From Gammaproteobacteria bacterium (GTDB lineage: Bacteria > Pseudomonadota > Gammaproteobacteria > Steroidobacterales > JABDKV01): DNA of 64,000 nucleotides. A program made the position numbers and the translations under genes. Below the pieces are notes generated by a model, which saw only the letters and a list, made by a program, of their open reading frames with translations, searched no databases and was not told the DNA's origin. Every line of letters begins with the position of its first letter. Position 1 is the first letter of the stretch. Positions 9,022-17,074 of the stretch are shown here, piece by piece. Location: positions 78,501-142,500 of the forward strand of contig JABDJB010000045.1 of assembly GCA_013003425.1 (NCBI GenBank), written 5' to 3'.

Positions 9022-9579
9022 TTACGGCGGCGGCTGGCGATCGCGCTGCCACAGCACTTCGCGTCCGTTCTCGTGGCGTGCCAGCACCCGGCCGATGACA
9101 AACAGCAGGTCGGACAGCCGGTTGAGGTACTGCAGCGCCACCGGGTTGAGATCCGTGTCACGGCTGGCCGTCCAGGTGCGGCGTTCAGCGCGCCGGCAAA
9201 CCGTGCGCGCCAGGTGACAGGCGGCCGCAGCAGGGCCACCGCCTGGCAGGATGAATTCCTTGAGCGGCGGCAACGCTTCATTGTGTTGATCGAGAAGGTC
9301 TTCCAGGCGTGTTACATACGAGGCGCTGAGCAGAATGGTGCCAGGCAGGCACAGCTCACCGCCGAGGTCGAACAGGTCGTGTTGCACCACGACCAGGCAA
9401 TCACGAATCGCATCGGGTACATCTTGTGCGAGCACCATACCGATAATGCTGTTCAGTTCGTCGACGGTACCGAATGCCTCGACCAGCGGATTATCCTTTT
9501 CGACCCGGCTGCCATCCCCCAGGCCGGTGGTGCCACTGTCTCCGGTTCGCGTATAGATCTTGCTCAGTCTGTGTCCCAC
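9022..9579 (-). CDS. pduO: PduO-type ATP:cob(I)alamin adenosyltransferase
   Basis: Transfers the adenosyl group from ATP to cob(I)alamin, making coenzyme B12 from imported vitamin. It is a 185-residue helical-bundle protein with the diagnostic N-terminus KIYTRTGDSGTTGLGDGSRV (ATP-binding loop), the VDELNSIIG helix and LPGG near residue 110 followed by RTVCRRAER, the second substrate-binding motif. The start is a GTG at 9579 with GAGG nine bases upstream. It follows btuB by 15 bp on the same strand and so should share the btuB riboswitch-controlled transcript: uptake and activation in one unit. Confidence 0.93.
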   Translation of the reverse strand: MGHRLSKIYTRTGDSGTTGLGDGSRVEKDNPLVEAFGTVDELNSIIGMVLAQDVPDAIRDCLVVVQHDLFDLGGELCLPGTILLSASYVTRLEDLLDQHNEALPPLKEFILPGGGPAAAACHLARTVCRRAERRTWTASRDTDLNPVALQYLNRLSDLLFVIGRVLARHENGREVLWQRDRQPPP

Positions 9580-9594
9580 TGGTTTGTGCCTCAG

Positions 9595-11370
9595 TTAATG
9601 CAACCGGTAACGAGCGGCCAGGTACAGGCCGCGGCCGGCCGAGCGAAACCCGGCGGCAGTCTGGTAATTGGTGTCGAGCAGGTTCTCGATTTTTCCCTGC
9701 AGCGACCAGTTTCGGGTCAGCTGCATTTGGGCGCTGAGATTTGCCAGCACATAACCAGAATTGATTGTATCGCTAAACGGTGAATCCCTGCGTTGTGAAG
9801 TAGCCAGCACATCGAAACCCAGGGTGTAAACGTCAAAGACCCGCGAGGCGTTGAGTGTCAGGCTGCGCCTGGCGCGACGCGCCAGTTGTGTGTCGTTTTG
9901 CAGGTCGTGCGGATTCTGCAGCAGCACACTGGCCGCGACACGCCAGTAGTCATTGCGCCAGCGGTAGCCGGCATCCAGTCCGGTTATCCGTGCCCGGGCG
10001 ATATTCACATTGCTGCCTGCAAAGCTGACTGGGTCAAAGACATACTCAATCAGGTTGTCGATGGTGTTACGAAACGCCGTAATGCGCAGCGTGTGGGGGC
10101 CCATGACCCGGTCCAGGCCAAATTCCATGCTGGCCGATTGCTCTGGCTGCAGCTGCGGGTTGCCGCCGAAGCCGAAACGGTCAGTGGCATCGGGCGCGCG
10201 AAATGCCGAGCCGATGGCCCCGATCAGCCGCCAGCCATTGGCAAACCGATGGCCGTACTCCGCATTCCATGTCGTGTTGTTCCCGGCTGTTTCGTGGTCG
10301 GTGTAGCGGGCTGCCAGCAGCAGTTCGCCATGGCTGAGGTCAATGTAGTCCTGCAGGTAAAGGGCATCGATATCGGTGTTTTCATCGAAGCCCGTGCCAA
10401 AACTCAGCGCACGTGTTTGCTCGCGCGCGGCATACAGACCGGCAACGATGTTGTGCATTCCAGCCTGCACGTTGTTCTGCCAGTCAACCACATTGCGATC
10501 GGTGCGGGCCGTATCGGCGCTCTGCTGCTGATCGATGTCATCAGCAATGGCACTGAGCATGATGCTGCTGGACCAGCCCGCTGCCGGGGACAGCGTAACG
10601 GTCAAGGCGGTGGCGCGATTGCGATAATCCTGGTCGACAGGATTGACAAAAAAATCGAGGTACTCGGTATTGCCCTCGCTCTGCCAGTGACGCAGTGACA
10701 GGTCGGCGCCGCCAATCGTTGTTGCCGCGTTCAGTCCGGCCGACCTGTTGGTATAGCCCCGATCAGGCGCGCCATCGGTGTCGCGAGTAGGAAAACCGTC
10801 GCTGCTTAGCGTGCCAATGGATGCCGACACCGTCTGTTCGTCATTCCCCAGCCCGGCGCTGAGTGCGGCGCTGCGGGTGCCGTAGCGACCGCCACCGATG
10901 CTTAGCTCCAGTCCTGCGTTCTGGCGCGTGATGATATTGACAACCCCGCCGATGGCTTCAGAGCCGTACAGGGCAGAGCGTGGTCCTTTGACAATCTCGA
11001 TGCGTTCGATCAGGTGCGGCACAATGTTCTGCAGAGCAGCGCCGCCAATGGTGCCGGGGTTAATCTCGACGCCATCGACAAGAACCAAAGCATGATTGCT
11101 GTCGCTGCCGCGGATGAACAGGGAAGTCGCCTGCCCCGGCCCACCGTTGCGGCCGAGTTCCAGACCGGCGTGAAACCGTAGCAGCTCGGCAATATCGCTG
11201 GCCATGCTGCGTTCGATCTGCTCGCGATCAATCACAACCGTCGGCGCCAGAACCTCATCTGCCGGCAGCTCCATGCGGGTTGCCGTAACTACTATGGGTT
11301 GCAGCTGATCGCCAGCCGCCAGCGGGCCGGAAAGGACAGGGAAGAGAAATAGCAGTGCAAGTTTTTTCAC
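9595..11370 (-). CDS. btuB: TonB-dependent vitamin B12 receptor BtuB
   Basis: Outer-membrane 22-strand barrel that imports cobalamin with TonB energy. The GTG at 11370 is chosen because GGGAGG lies 5 bases upstream and it gives a proper signal peptide (MKKLALLFLFPVLSGPLAAG). The protein is 591 residues. The TonB box is around PIVVTATR; the plug domain has VIDREQIERSMASDIAELLR, SLFIRGSDSNHALVLVDGVE and GPRSALYGSEAIGGVVNII. Barrel strands end in the terminal beta-signal GLYLAARYRLH, unusually closing on His rather than an aromatic residue. A cobalamin riboswitch sits in its leader, which independently supports the B12 assignment. Confidence 0.95.
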   Translation of the reverse strand: MKKLALLFLFPVLSGPLAAGDQLQPIVVTATRMELPADEVLAPTVVIDREQIERSMASDIAELLRFHAGLELGRNGGPGQATSLFIRGSDSNHALVLVDGVEINPGTIGGAALQNIVPHLIERIEIVKGPRSALYGSEAIGGVVNIITRQNAGLELSIGGGRYGTRSAALSAGLGNDEQTVSASIGTLSSDGFPTRDTDGAPDRGYTNRSAGLNAATTIGGADLSLRHWQSEGNTEYLDFFVNPVDQDYRNRATALTVTLSPAAGWSSSIMLSAIADDIDQQQSADTARTDRNVVDWQNNVQAGMHNIVAGLYAAREQTRALSFGTGFDENTDIDALYLQDYIDLSHGELLLAARYTDHETAGNNTTWNAEYGHRFANGWRLIGAIGSAFRAPDATDRFGFGGNPQLQPEQSASMEFGLDRVMGPHTLRITAFRNTIDNLIEYVFDPVSFAGSNVNIARARITGLDAGYRWRNDYWRVAASVLLQNPHDLQNDTQLARRARRSLTLNASRVFDVYTLGFDVLATSQRRDSPFSDTINSGYVLANLSAQMQLTRNWSLQGKIENLLDTNYQTAAGFRSAGRGLYLAARYRLH

Positions 11371-11451
11371 GCGTGCCTCCCGCACACTGGAGCTGAACCG
11401 GGGGGAGGATGCGTCGATTATCGACTGCACCGCCCGCCGCGGCATGGGTCA

Positions 11452-11640
11452 TTGGCGCCAGGTCGGTCTCCGGGCTGACGAGCGGCTGTGCCTGACGTGT
11501 CACCTTCCCATGCAATAAGCACAGTGGCTGCGGAAAAAACCGCTGATACGTCACGGTCGCTTTCAGCGACCGACTCGAACACCGTTGCGGGGGCAGCGCC
11601 GGAATGGCCCTGAGGCTGTGCCGGCTTCCCGTTACCTGGC
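11452..11640 (-). promoter_or_regulatory. Cobalamin (AdoCbl-class) riboswitch
   Basis: The leader of btuB on the minus strand carries the hallmarks of a cobalamin riboswitch: the 5' stem GGTAACGGGAAGCCGGC (near 11640), the core element GCTGCCCCCGCAACGGT (about 11580-11600), the CACTGTGC..GGGAAGG segment, and the conserved B12 box AGCCCGGAGACCGACCTG (about 11460-11477). After the aptamer about 80 nt remain before the btuB GTG at 11370, room for an expression platform hiding the GGGAGG ribosome site. I see no intrinsic terminator with a T run there, so translational control is more likely. Edges are approximate. Confidence 0.95.
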
Positions 11641-11648
11641 GCGCTGGG

Positions 11649-11678
11649 ATGATGGTTGAGTTGTATCCGGCGTGTCAA
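11649..11678 (-). promoter_or_regulatory. Candidate sigma70 promoter for the riboswitch-btuB-pduO unit
   Basis: On the minus strand a perfect -35 TTGACA (11678-11673) is followed after 18 bp by CATCAT (11654-11649; 4 of 6 matches to TATAAT). Transcription would begin near 11642, right at the 5' end of the riboswitch aptamer, which is the position expected of a riboswitch promoter. Confidence 0.5.
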
Positions 11679-11734
11679 GAAGCCGGGCCGGTTGCGTTAC
11701 ACTGCTGATGCGCAAAGTGTGAGGAATCAATGTA

Positions 11735-12508
11735 GTGCACGGCAATACTCGAATGGCCAAAGCCCTGGAGGCCGCTGCTGCCGCGGCTGAAATCCAGCGT
11801 GGTTATTTTCGCGCCAACCTCGAAGTAGAAATAAAGGCTGACAAGACGCCAGTTACCGTCGCTGATGTGGAAAGTGAAGGCGCTATTCGCGAAGTGCTGA
11901 CGAGTGCTTTCCCCGATGATGGTTTTTACGGTGAGGAAACCGGTAGCAGCGCGATGGATGCCGACTACGTCTGGCTGGTAGACCCGCTGGACGGTACAAA
12001 GAGTTTTGTTCGCGGTTACCCGTTCTTCTCGGTGCAGATTGCTTTACTGCATGCGGGCGAAATTGTGCTTGGTGTGTCAAACGCCCCGTTGTTTGACGAG
12101 ATAGCGCACGCAGAAAAAGGTGCGGGTGCCTTTATCAACGGTGCCGCTGCGCACATCAGTGATGTCGGCAGCGTGGCCGATGCCAGCCTGTCACTGGGAA
12201 ACACCCACAGCATCGCGCGCACACCGGCGTGGCAGCGGCTTGGTGAACTGGTGGCGGAGTCATCGAGGATTCGTGGCTACGGCGATTTCTATCACTATCA
12301 TTTACTGGCCGCCGGTCGTATCGATGCGGTCATCGAGTCCGACGTGAATATCCTGGACATCGCGGCGCTCAGTTTGCTTGTTACAGAAGCTGGCGGCATT
12401 TTTACTGACCTGCAGGGGCAGTCAGTGACGCTCGGGACAACCAGCGTTCTGGCTGCCAACCGGCAGCTGCACGGGGTTATCTTCGAGCGCCTCAATGGCA
12501 GCGCATAA
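11735..12508 (+). CDS. hisN: HisN-like histidinol-phosphatase (inositol monophosphatase family)
   Basis: A 257-residue metal-dependent phosphatase of the inositol monophosphatase fold. Motifs seen: EETG (residues 68-71) and WLVDPLDGTKSF (about 80-91), the two Mg-binding segments, and the third, SDVNILDIAALSLLVTEAGG, near 205. The DPLDGTKSF wording and the length match HisN-type histidinol-phosphate phosphatases (last dephosphorylation in histidine synthesis), but inositol-1-phosphatase and CysQ cannot be excluded from motifs alone. The start is a GTG at 11735 with GAGGA nine bases upstream; an ATG at 11753 is a weaker alternative. It overlaps the next gene by 14 bp. Confidence 0.8.
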   Translation: MHGNTRMAKALEAAAAAAEIQRGYFRANLEVEIKADKTPVTVADVESEGAIREVLTSAFPDDGFYGEETGSSAMDADYVWLVDPLDGTKSFVRGYPFFSVQIALLHAGEIVLGVSNAPLFDEIAHAEKGAGAFINGAAAHISDVGSVADASLSLGNTHSIARTPAWQRLGELVAESSRIRGYGDFYHYHLLAAGRIDAVIESDVNILDIAALSLLVTEAGGIFTDLQGQSVTLGTTSVLAANRQLHGVIFERLNGSA

Positions 12509-12953
12509 GCGACCGCTGATACTGCCACCAATGTATTTCGCTGCTGTTGGCGTGGCCATGGTGCTGGCGAAAAAATTTTTAACGCTGTTTACGCTGCTGG
12601 AGCCGCCGGTCAGCTACCTTGGTGCGCTGGTTCTGGTGGGCGGGCTGGCGATCGTCATAGCCGGTGTGGTCCTGTTCAGAAAGGCCAGCACCGGGTTGGT
12701 GCCGTTTGACAAGGCAACGACCGTCGTAACCAGCGGCATCTTTGGTCATACGCGTAATCCGATGTATCTGGGCATGACGGTGAGCCTGACCGGCGTGGCG
12801 ATAATCACGGGCGACCTGAGCGCGTTCCTGCTGCTGCCGGTATTTCCGCTGATAATGCATTACCGATTTATCCTGCCCGAAGAGCAGTTCATGGAACAGT
12901 CTCTGGGTCGGCCTTATCTTGAGTACAGGAAGCGGGTAAGACGCTGGCTCTAG
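12495..12953 (+). CDS. ICMT/PEMT-type membrane methyltransferase
   Basis: A 152-residue membrane protein with three or four hydrophobic helices (about 12-32, 38-60, 85-120). The C-terminal half has the isoprenylcysteine/phospholipid methyltransferase signature: GHTRNPMYLGM near residue 80, then EEQFMEQSLGRPYLEYRKRV at the end, where the Glu-Glu pair and the RNPMY segment bind SAM. Bacterial members have unknown small-molecule or lipid substrates. It overlaps hisN by 14 bp, so both are read from one message. Nothing in the context points to a prenylated protein substrate. Confidence 0.8.
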   Translation: MAAHKRPLILPPMYFAAVGVAMVLAKKFLTLFTLLEPPVSYLGALVLVGGLAIVIAGVVLFRKASTGLVPFDKATTVVTSGIFGHTRNPMYLGMTVSLTGVAIITGDLSAFLLLPVFPLIMHYRFILPEEQFMEQSLGRPYLEYRKRVRRWL

Positions 12954-12971
12954 TCGTGCCGGCCGTTGCGT

Positions 12972-14396
12972 TCAGCCATCGGAGTCGAGCAGGGCGCCGA
13001 GCTCGTCGCCGTATTCATCCAGCAGCCGATTTGCGGCCATTTTTTCCAGCTGGCGCACGCGCTCGCGGCTGAGACCGACCGCAGCGCCGACGTCGCGCAG
13101 GCTGGGCTCGTCGCCGGTGTCAAAGCCGTGTCGCAACCGCAGTATATTGGCGTCGCGATCAGGCAGGCGGCTGACAATCTCGCGCGTGGTTTCAATAACG
13201 TCATGCTGGTGCAGCAGCTCTTCTGCAGACGGCTGCACGCTGTCGGGAATCAGGTCTGCCAGTTCCGAATCACCGTCACTGCCGACAGGGGTTTGCAACG
13301 AGACCGGGTCGGCCAGGCCGAGCAGCTGGCGTACCTTCCACTGCGGAAATCCGGATACTTCAGCGAGCTCGGCAACCGCAGGTTTGCGGCCGTGGATCTG
13401 GAAGAATTCACGCTGGCAATTTGCCAGGACGCGCTTTTTTTCGTTGATGTGCGCCGGCAGCCTGACGGTGCGTGACTTGTCGGCAACCGCGCGACCAACG
13501 GCCTGCCGAATCCACCAGGTTGCGTAGGTAGAGAATTTGAAGCCGCGGCTGTAATCGAATCTCTCGACGGCTTTCAGCAGACCCAGGTTGCCTTCCTGGA
13601 TGAGGTCGTCAAGTGGCAGCCCCATTCCGTTGTAACGCCGAGCGATGGATACGACCAGTCGCAGATTGGCACGCGCCATTTCATTGCGGGCCCGGCGCAT
13701 GACGATCTCAGTGACGGCTACAGTACGGTCAAGGTCGAGCAATACATCGGCCGGCACACCGTACTCTGACTCGGCCGCAGCGAGCTGCCGTTGCGCATGC
13801 GCGAGTCCTGCGCGGCGGCTGCCAAGTTCTGCATTGTGCTCATGCATCAGGTGCGCAAGTATCGTCGCATTGAGGGGGCGGACGGGGGTGGCGTCGTCGT
13901 GGGTCGCCGCACGCAGCCCGGCTGTGACCAGCTGGCTGGTGGCGCGTTCGACCTGCTCACGCACCCGGGCCGCCGCGCTGCGTAACAGCCCGACCAGGCT
14001 GTCCTGGTAGTCGGGATTAAGCGGCAGTGCAGCGAGCAGCTTGCGTAACGGCACGATCGACGGCCGGCCGCTGTCCCGTAGAGCCGCCTCGATGCTCTCC
14101 AGGGCAAGGCTCACCCTGTCTGCGTAGCCTTCGGTTTCACTGCTGGTAAAGATCGCTGTCGGCCTGATTTCTTCACTGCGGACGCGCTGCAGGTCTGCTT
14201 GCAGCTGCTGCAGCGCCGGCCGGAATCGTGCCAGCCGCCGGCGGGTCCTGCTGCGGCCACGGGCGATTCGACGTGCGATACGCACTTCCTGAGCAGCATC
14301 GATAAGGTCATGCTGGCCAACCGCGTCGAGATAGCGGCCGAGCGAGTCGCCACTGGCGGCAGGTGACCTGGGGGCCTTGTCAGATGCATCTTTCAT
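12972..14396 (-). CDS. RpoD-like alternative sigma-70 factor
   Basis: A 474-residue sigma-70 family protein. Region 1.2 is residues 19-52 ([21 protein letters not shown]). A variable segment of about 185 residues follows, then region 2 (about 240-310; [45 protein letters not shown]), region 3 (about 315-390, [17 protein letters not shown]) and region 4 (about 400-470) with the [24 protein letters not shown]. The acidic region 1.1 of the housekeeping RpoD is missing, and the spacer between regions 1.2 and 2 is longer than in RpoS. It is best viewed as a group 2 sigma factor of unknown regulon. A 22-bp palindrome lies about 80 bp upstream. Confidence 0.9.
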   Translation of the reverse strand: MKDASDKAPRSPAASGDSLGRYLDAVGQHDLIDAAQEVRIARRIARGRSRTRRRLARFRPALQQLQADLQRVRSEEIRPTAIFTSSETEGYADRVSLALESIEAALRDSGRPSIVPLRKLLAALPLNPDYQDSLVGLLRSAAARVREQVERATSQLVTAGLRAATHDDATPVRPLNATILAHLMHEHNAELGSRRAGLAHAQRQLAAAESEYGVPADVLLDLDRTVAVTEIVMRRARNEMARANLRLVVSIARRYNGMGLPLDDLIQEGNLGLLKAVERFDYSRGFKFSTYATWWIRQAVGRAVADKSRTVRLPAHINEKKRVLANCQREFFQIHGRKPAVAELAEVSGFPQWKVRQLLGLADPVSLQTPVGSDGDSELADLIPDSVQPSAEELLHQHDVIETTREIVSRLPDRDANILRLRHGFDTGDEPSLRDVGAAVGLSRERVRQLEKMAANRLLDEYGDELGALLDSDG

Positions 14397-14477
14397 TCTG
14401 CGTTTCCATGTTGAAACCGAAGGATGCTGTTAATTTGCGGGCGTTGACGGCGCAAATCAATCGCACGCTGAAACAGT

Positions 14478-14499
14478 TTTGTAACAAGACAGTTACAAA
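14478..14499. promoter_or_regulatory. 8-bp perfect inverted repeat upstream of the sigma-factor gene
   Basis: TTTGTAAC (14478-14485), a 6-bp spacer, and GTTACAAA (14492-14499) form a perfect dyad of two half-sites separated by about one helical turn. It lies 82 bp upstream of the sigma factor ATG and within the 125-bp gap between that gene and nei, so it may be an operator for a dimeric repressor or activator. The regulator is not identifiable from sequence. Confidence 0.5.
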
Positions 14500-14521
14500 T
14501 TCAGTGGCAACACCTGTGTGC

Positions 14522-15343
14522 TCATTGCGGAGACGGCTGGCATGTGGGGCAGAAGTAGAGGCGCCTGCCGGCGAACGTCTGACGCACGATGTCGTCGCCA
14601 CAGCAAAAGCAGGGCGCATCCTCGCGGCTGAAAACGGCAAAACGTCGCGGCGAGAACCCGTCAGCACGCAACTTGCGTATTCGTGATTGCGCGATGGTGA
14701 TGCCGCCGCTGCGATACGAGCGTCGCGCAACCGCAAGTGTCTGCCGTGCCAGGCGCTGCAGCGCGGGCGCTTTCAGCCCGGCCGGCTGCCAGGCCGGATG
14801 CAGCCTTGCCGCGTGAAGTACTTCAGAGCGCAGGTAGTTGCCGTTGCCGGCCAGGAACGACTGATCCAGGTACAGGGTGCCAAGCTTCCGACCGCAAAAC
14901 GCGGGCTGCCGCAAACGCGCGTAAATCGAGGCGCTGTCCAGCCCGGCATCCAGAATATCGGGCCCCAGGCGCCTCAGGTAGGGATGACCCTGAAGCTGGC
15001 GCGCCGTTAGCACAGCAACATCGGATGCGCTGTAAAGCAGCGCGCTGTGCGTTTTTGTATGCAGGGCGACGCGCAGGCTGCGCCCGGTTTCAGGACGGTC
15101 GCCGCGACGCACGACATACCAGCGCCCGTAGAGCTGATTGTGGCTGTACAGTGTCAGCCCGTTGGCGAATCGTGTCAGCATTGCCTTGCCACGCGTGTCG
15201 ACGACAGTCACGCGGCTGCCGCGCAGGCGTGGTTCAAAACGGCGAAGCTCAGGGAAAGAAAAGCTGGCGTTGACTATTCGCTGATCAAGCAGCACCGTCG
15301 CAACCTCGTCGGCGGCGCGACGAATTTCCGGCCCCTCCGGCAT
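14522..15343 (-). CDS. nei: Endonuclease VIII (Nei) DNA glycosylase/AP lyase
   Basis: Base-excision repair enzyme removing oxidised pyrimidines and nicking the abasic site. The 273-residue protein starts MPEGPEIRRAAD, the exact start typical of E. coli Nei, with catalytic Pro1 (after Met removal) and Glu2. The helix-two-turn-helix region contains YLDQSFLAGNGNYLRSEVL (about 157-175). The C-terminal zinc finger has CFCC near 245 and CPTC near 267, with the intervening RQTFAGRR loop. Its ATG overlaps the btuD stop by one base (TGATG), making it the last gene of the long minus-strand operon. Confidence 0.93.
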   Translation of the reverse strand: MPEGPEIRRAADEVATVLLDQRIVNASFSFPELRRFEPRLRGSRVTVVDTRGKAMLTRFANGLTLYSHNQLYGRWYVVRRGDRPETGRSLRVALHTKTHSALLYSASDVAVLTARQLQGHPYLRRLGPDILDAGLDSASIYARLRQPAFCGRKLGTLYLDQSFLAGNGNYLRSEVLHAARLHPAWQPAGLKAPALQRLARQTLAVARRSYRSGGITIAQSRIRKLRADGFSPRRFAVFSREDAPCFCCGDDIVRQTFAGRRLYFCPTCQPSPQ

Positions 15344-16113
15344 CAGGCGTGTACGAACAGGCTGCGGTTTGCGTTCGCCACGCGTTCGATCGGCGTCCCG
15401 TAGAGGTCACTTAAGTTTTGTGCGGTCATGCACTCTTCGACGGTGCCAGACATCCATGCGCCGTTACGCTGCGGACCGAAAAGCAGCACGACACGATCGG
15501 CAAACTGCGCCACCAGGTTCAGGTCATGCAGACTGGCCAGGACAGCCTTGCCTTGCGCACAAAGCTGGCTGAAACAACGCAGTGCACCGAGCTGGTGTTG
15601 CGGGTCAAGATTGTTGAGCGGTTCGTCCAGCAGGTAAAGCAGCGGCTGCTGGGCCAGCGTTGCTGCCAGCGCGATTCGCTGGCGTTCGCCACCGGATAAC
15701 GTGTGCAGCTCACGGTCGCCAAACCCGGTCATGTCCACGCGCTGCAAGGCATCAGCAGCGACAGCGATGTCGTCGCGTGATTCCCATTCGAAAAACCCCA
15801 GATGCGGATTTCGGCCAAGCAGAACTGCCTGCTGCGCCGTGGCCGGGAAAGCGTCTTCCTGTTGCTGGGTGAGCAGGGCGATCTTGCTTGCGACACTGCG
15901 CCGTGACAGCGAATCCAGCGGCTGGCCCAGCAGGGTAATGCCGGTAGCGCTACGCAGCCCGGCCAGCGTGTGTAACAGCGTGGTCTTCCCCGCACCATTG
16001 CAGCCGATCACGCAAACCAGTTCACCGGGATGGACCTCCAGATCGAGGCCGGCAATCAGTTGGATGCTGCCAATAGCAACGTCCAGTTCGCGGCATCCCA
16101 GCAGCTCCTGCAT
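15343..16113 (-). CDS. btuD: Vitamin B12 ABC transporter ATP-binding protein BtuD
   Basis: Cytoplasmic ATPase of a FecCDE/BtuCD-type importer, 256 residues. It shows Walker A GCNGAGKTT (about 37), Q-loop TQQQEDAF, the ABC signature LSGGERQRIALA (about 138), Walker B LLYLLDEPLNNLD (about 158) and H-loop LASLHDLNLVA. The first residues (LLGCRELDVAIGSI..LDLEVHPGEL) read as a BtuD start rather than a haem or siderophore ATPase. No permease gene adjoins it; the only FecCD/BtuC-type permease in the window is at 51998-52972. It shares single-base start/stop overlaps with both neighbours, so its expression follows the operon. FhuC- or HmuV-like specificity is the alternative. Confidence 0.85.
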   Translation of the reverse strand: MQELLGCRELDVAIGSIQLIAGLDLEVHPGELVCVIGCNGAGKTTLLHTLAGLRSATGITLLGQPLDSLSRRSVASKIALLTQQQEDAFPATAQQAVLLGRNPHLGFFEWESRDDIAVAADALQRVDMTGFGDRELHTLSGGERQRIALAATLAQQPLLYLLDEPLNNLDPQHQLGALRCFSQLCAQGKAVLASLHDLNLVAQFADRVVLLFGPQRNGAWMSGTVEECMTAQNLSDLYGTPIERVANANRSLFVHA

Positions 16114-16880
16114 CAGTTACTCCAGCGCACTTCGGCGGCGGTAAGTGGGCCGACAATGACATCGCGCAGGCTCGCCGGCGTTTCGGCAAGCGTTGAAGTG
16201 AGCGGGATGCGCCCGCCCATCAGCTCCGCAAATGTTTGCGGGTGCAGCGGGTTGCGCAGCGGTTCGGCATAGCCGTGCGGGTGCAACGGCAGGTTAGTGA
16301 CGGGGGTGTATTTATCTGTGGCGCCCAGCGTGTGGAACAACTCGTGCGCAATCACGACGTTGTTGCTGCCGGCCATTCGTCGACTGGCAAAAGCATTGAC
16401 TACGCCCACCAGGCCTTTTTGCAGCCCCAGCGAATGTGCCAGCACCGGATTTTGTGCCGGGTCGTTGTAAATGAGGAAAATACGAATATCGGGATCCGGC
16501 CCGGGCTGCTGGCGTTGCTGCTGCCAGGCCCAGTAGCGCAGTTTCAGGCTCCAGTACATGACGCCGGCTATGTTGCGGTCAGCCGGCGGTTGCGGCGGCG
16601 AGTCAGCAACGGGCTGGCCAAGCTCAATGCGCAGCGGTTCGGCGTAAGTTACGCCGTAGCGCAACCCTTCGCGTTTGACGAATTCCTCGACATCGGCAAA
16701 GTGCCCGGGTTCGAGCGCACCGATATAGCGCGTCGAGACCTCGCTGTTATCGCCGTTAATCGGGTAAATGCCGACATACAGCGTGTCATCCCAGTCGGTG
16801 GTTCGCGCCCGCGCCAGCCAGGCGCCAAGAGCGACAAACAGCAGAAGGTAAATCAGCAGCAGGATTCGTAAGTTTCGCAT
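16113..16880 (-). CDS. Membrane-anchored protein with HExxH metallopeptidase motif
   Basis: A 255-residue protein of no family I can name. An N-terminal hydrophobic segment (residues 4-23, ILLLIYLLLFVALGAWLA) looks like an uncleaved signal anchor, placing the rest in the periplasm. Near residue 180 VVIAHELFHTLGATDKY has the HExxH zinc-peptidase motif with a following Gly-Ala-Thr-Asp, as in gluzincin or metzincin-like folds. Upstream there is a conserved-looking YVGIYPINGD segment. Substrate is unknown. It is co-transcribed, with one-base overlaps, between the CPXCG zinc protein gene and btuD. Confidence 0.7.
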   Translation of the reverse strand: MRNLRILLLIYLLLFVALGAWLARARTTDWDDTLYVGIYPINGDNSEVSTRYIGALEPGHFADVEEFVKREGLRYGVTYAEPLRIELGQPVADSPPQPPADRNIAGVMYWSLKLRYWAWQQQRQQPGPDPDIRIFLIYNDPAQNPVLAHSLGLQKGLVGVVNAFASRRMAGSNNVVIAHELFHTLGATDKYTPVTNLPLHPHGYAEPLRNPLHPQTFAELMGGRIPLTSTLAETPASLRDVIVGPLTAAEVRWSN

Positions 16881-17074
16881 CAGGCGCTGTCGACCGCGAC
16901 GTCGTACAAGGCATTTTCGCCATCGAGCTGGAAGCTCAGCTGCATCGGGTTACAGCACACATGACAATCCTCGATTATCGAGCGATCCGGTGCGGTGACA
17001 TCGATCGTCACCGTATGTTGTTCCCAGCACGTGGGACAGCGGACAGTGCAGTCGATCAGTAAATCCTGCATCAC
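16880..17074 (-). CDS. CPXCG-motif cysteine-rich zinc-binding protein
   Basis: A 64-residue protein with two cysteine pairs, CPTC at residues 13-16 and CHVCC near 37-41, the pattern of the small CPXCG protein family (a probable zinc knuckle, function unknown). Its ATG overlaps the pdxH stop (ATGA), and its own stop overlaps the HExxH gene by one base. The acidic C-terminus (DGENALYDVAVDSA) is usual for the family. It was accepted despite its size because of the Cys spacing and the tight coupling on both sides. Confidence 0.8.
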   Translation of the reverse strand: MMQDLLIDCTVRCPTCWEQHTVTIDVTAPDRSIIEDCHVCCNPMQLSFQLDGENALYDVAVDSA

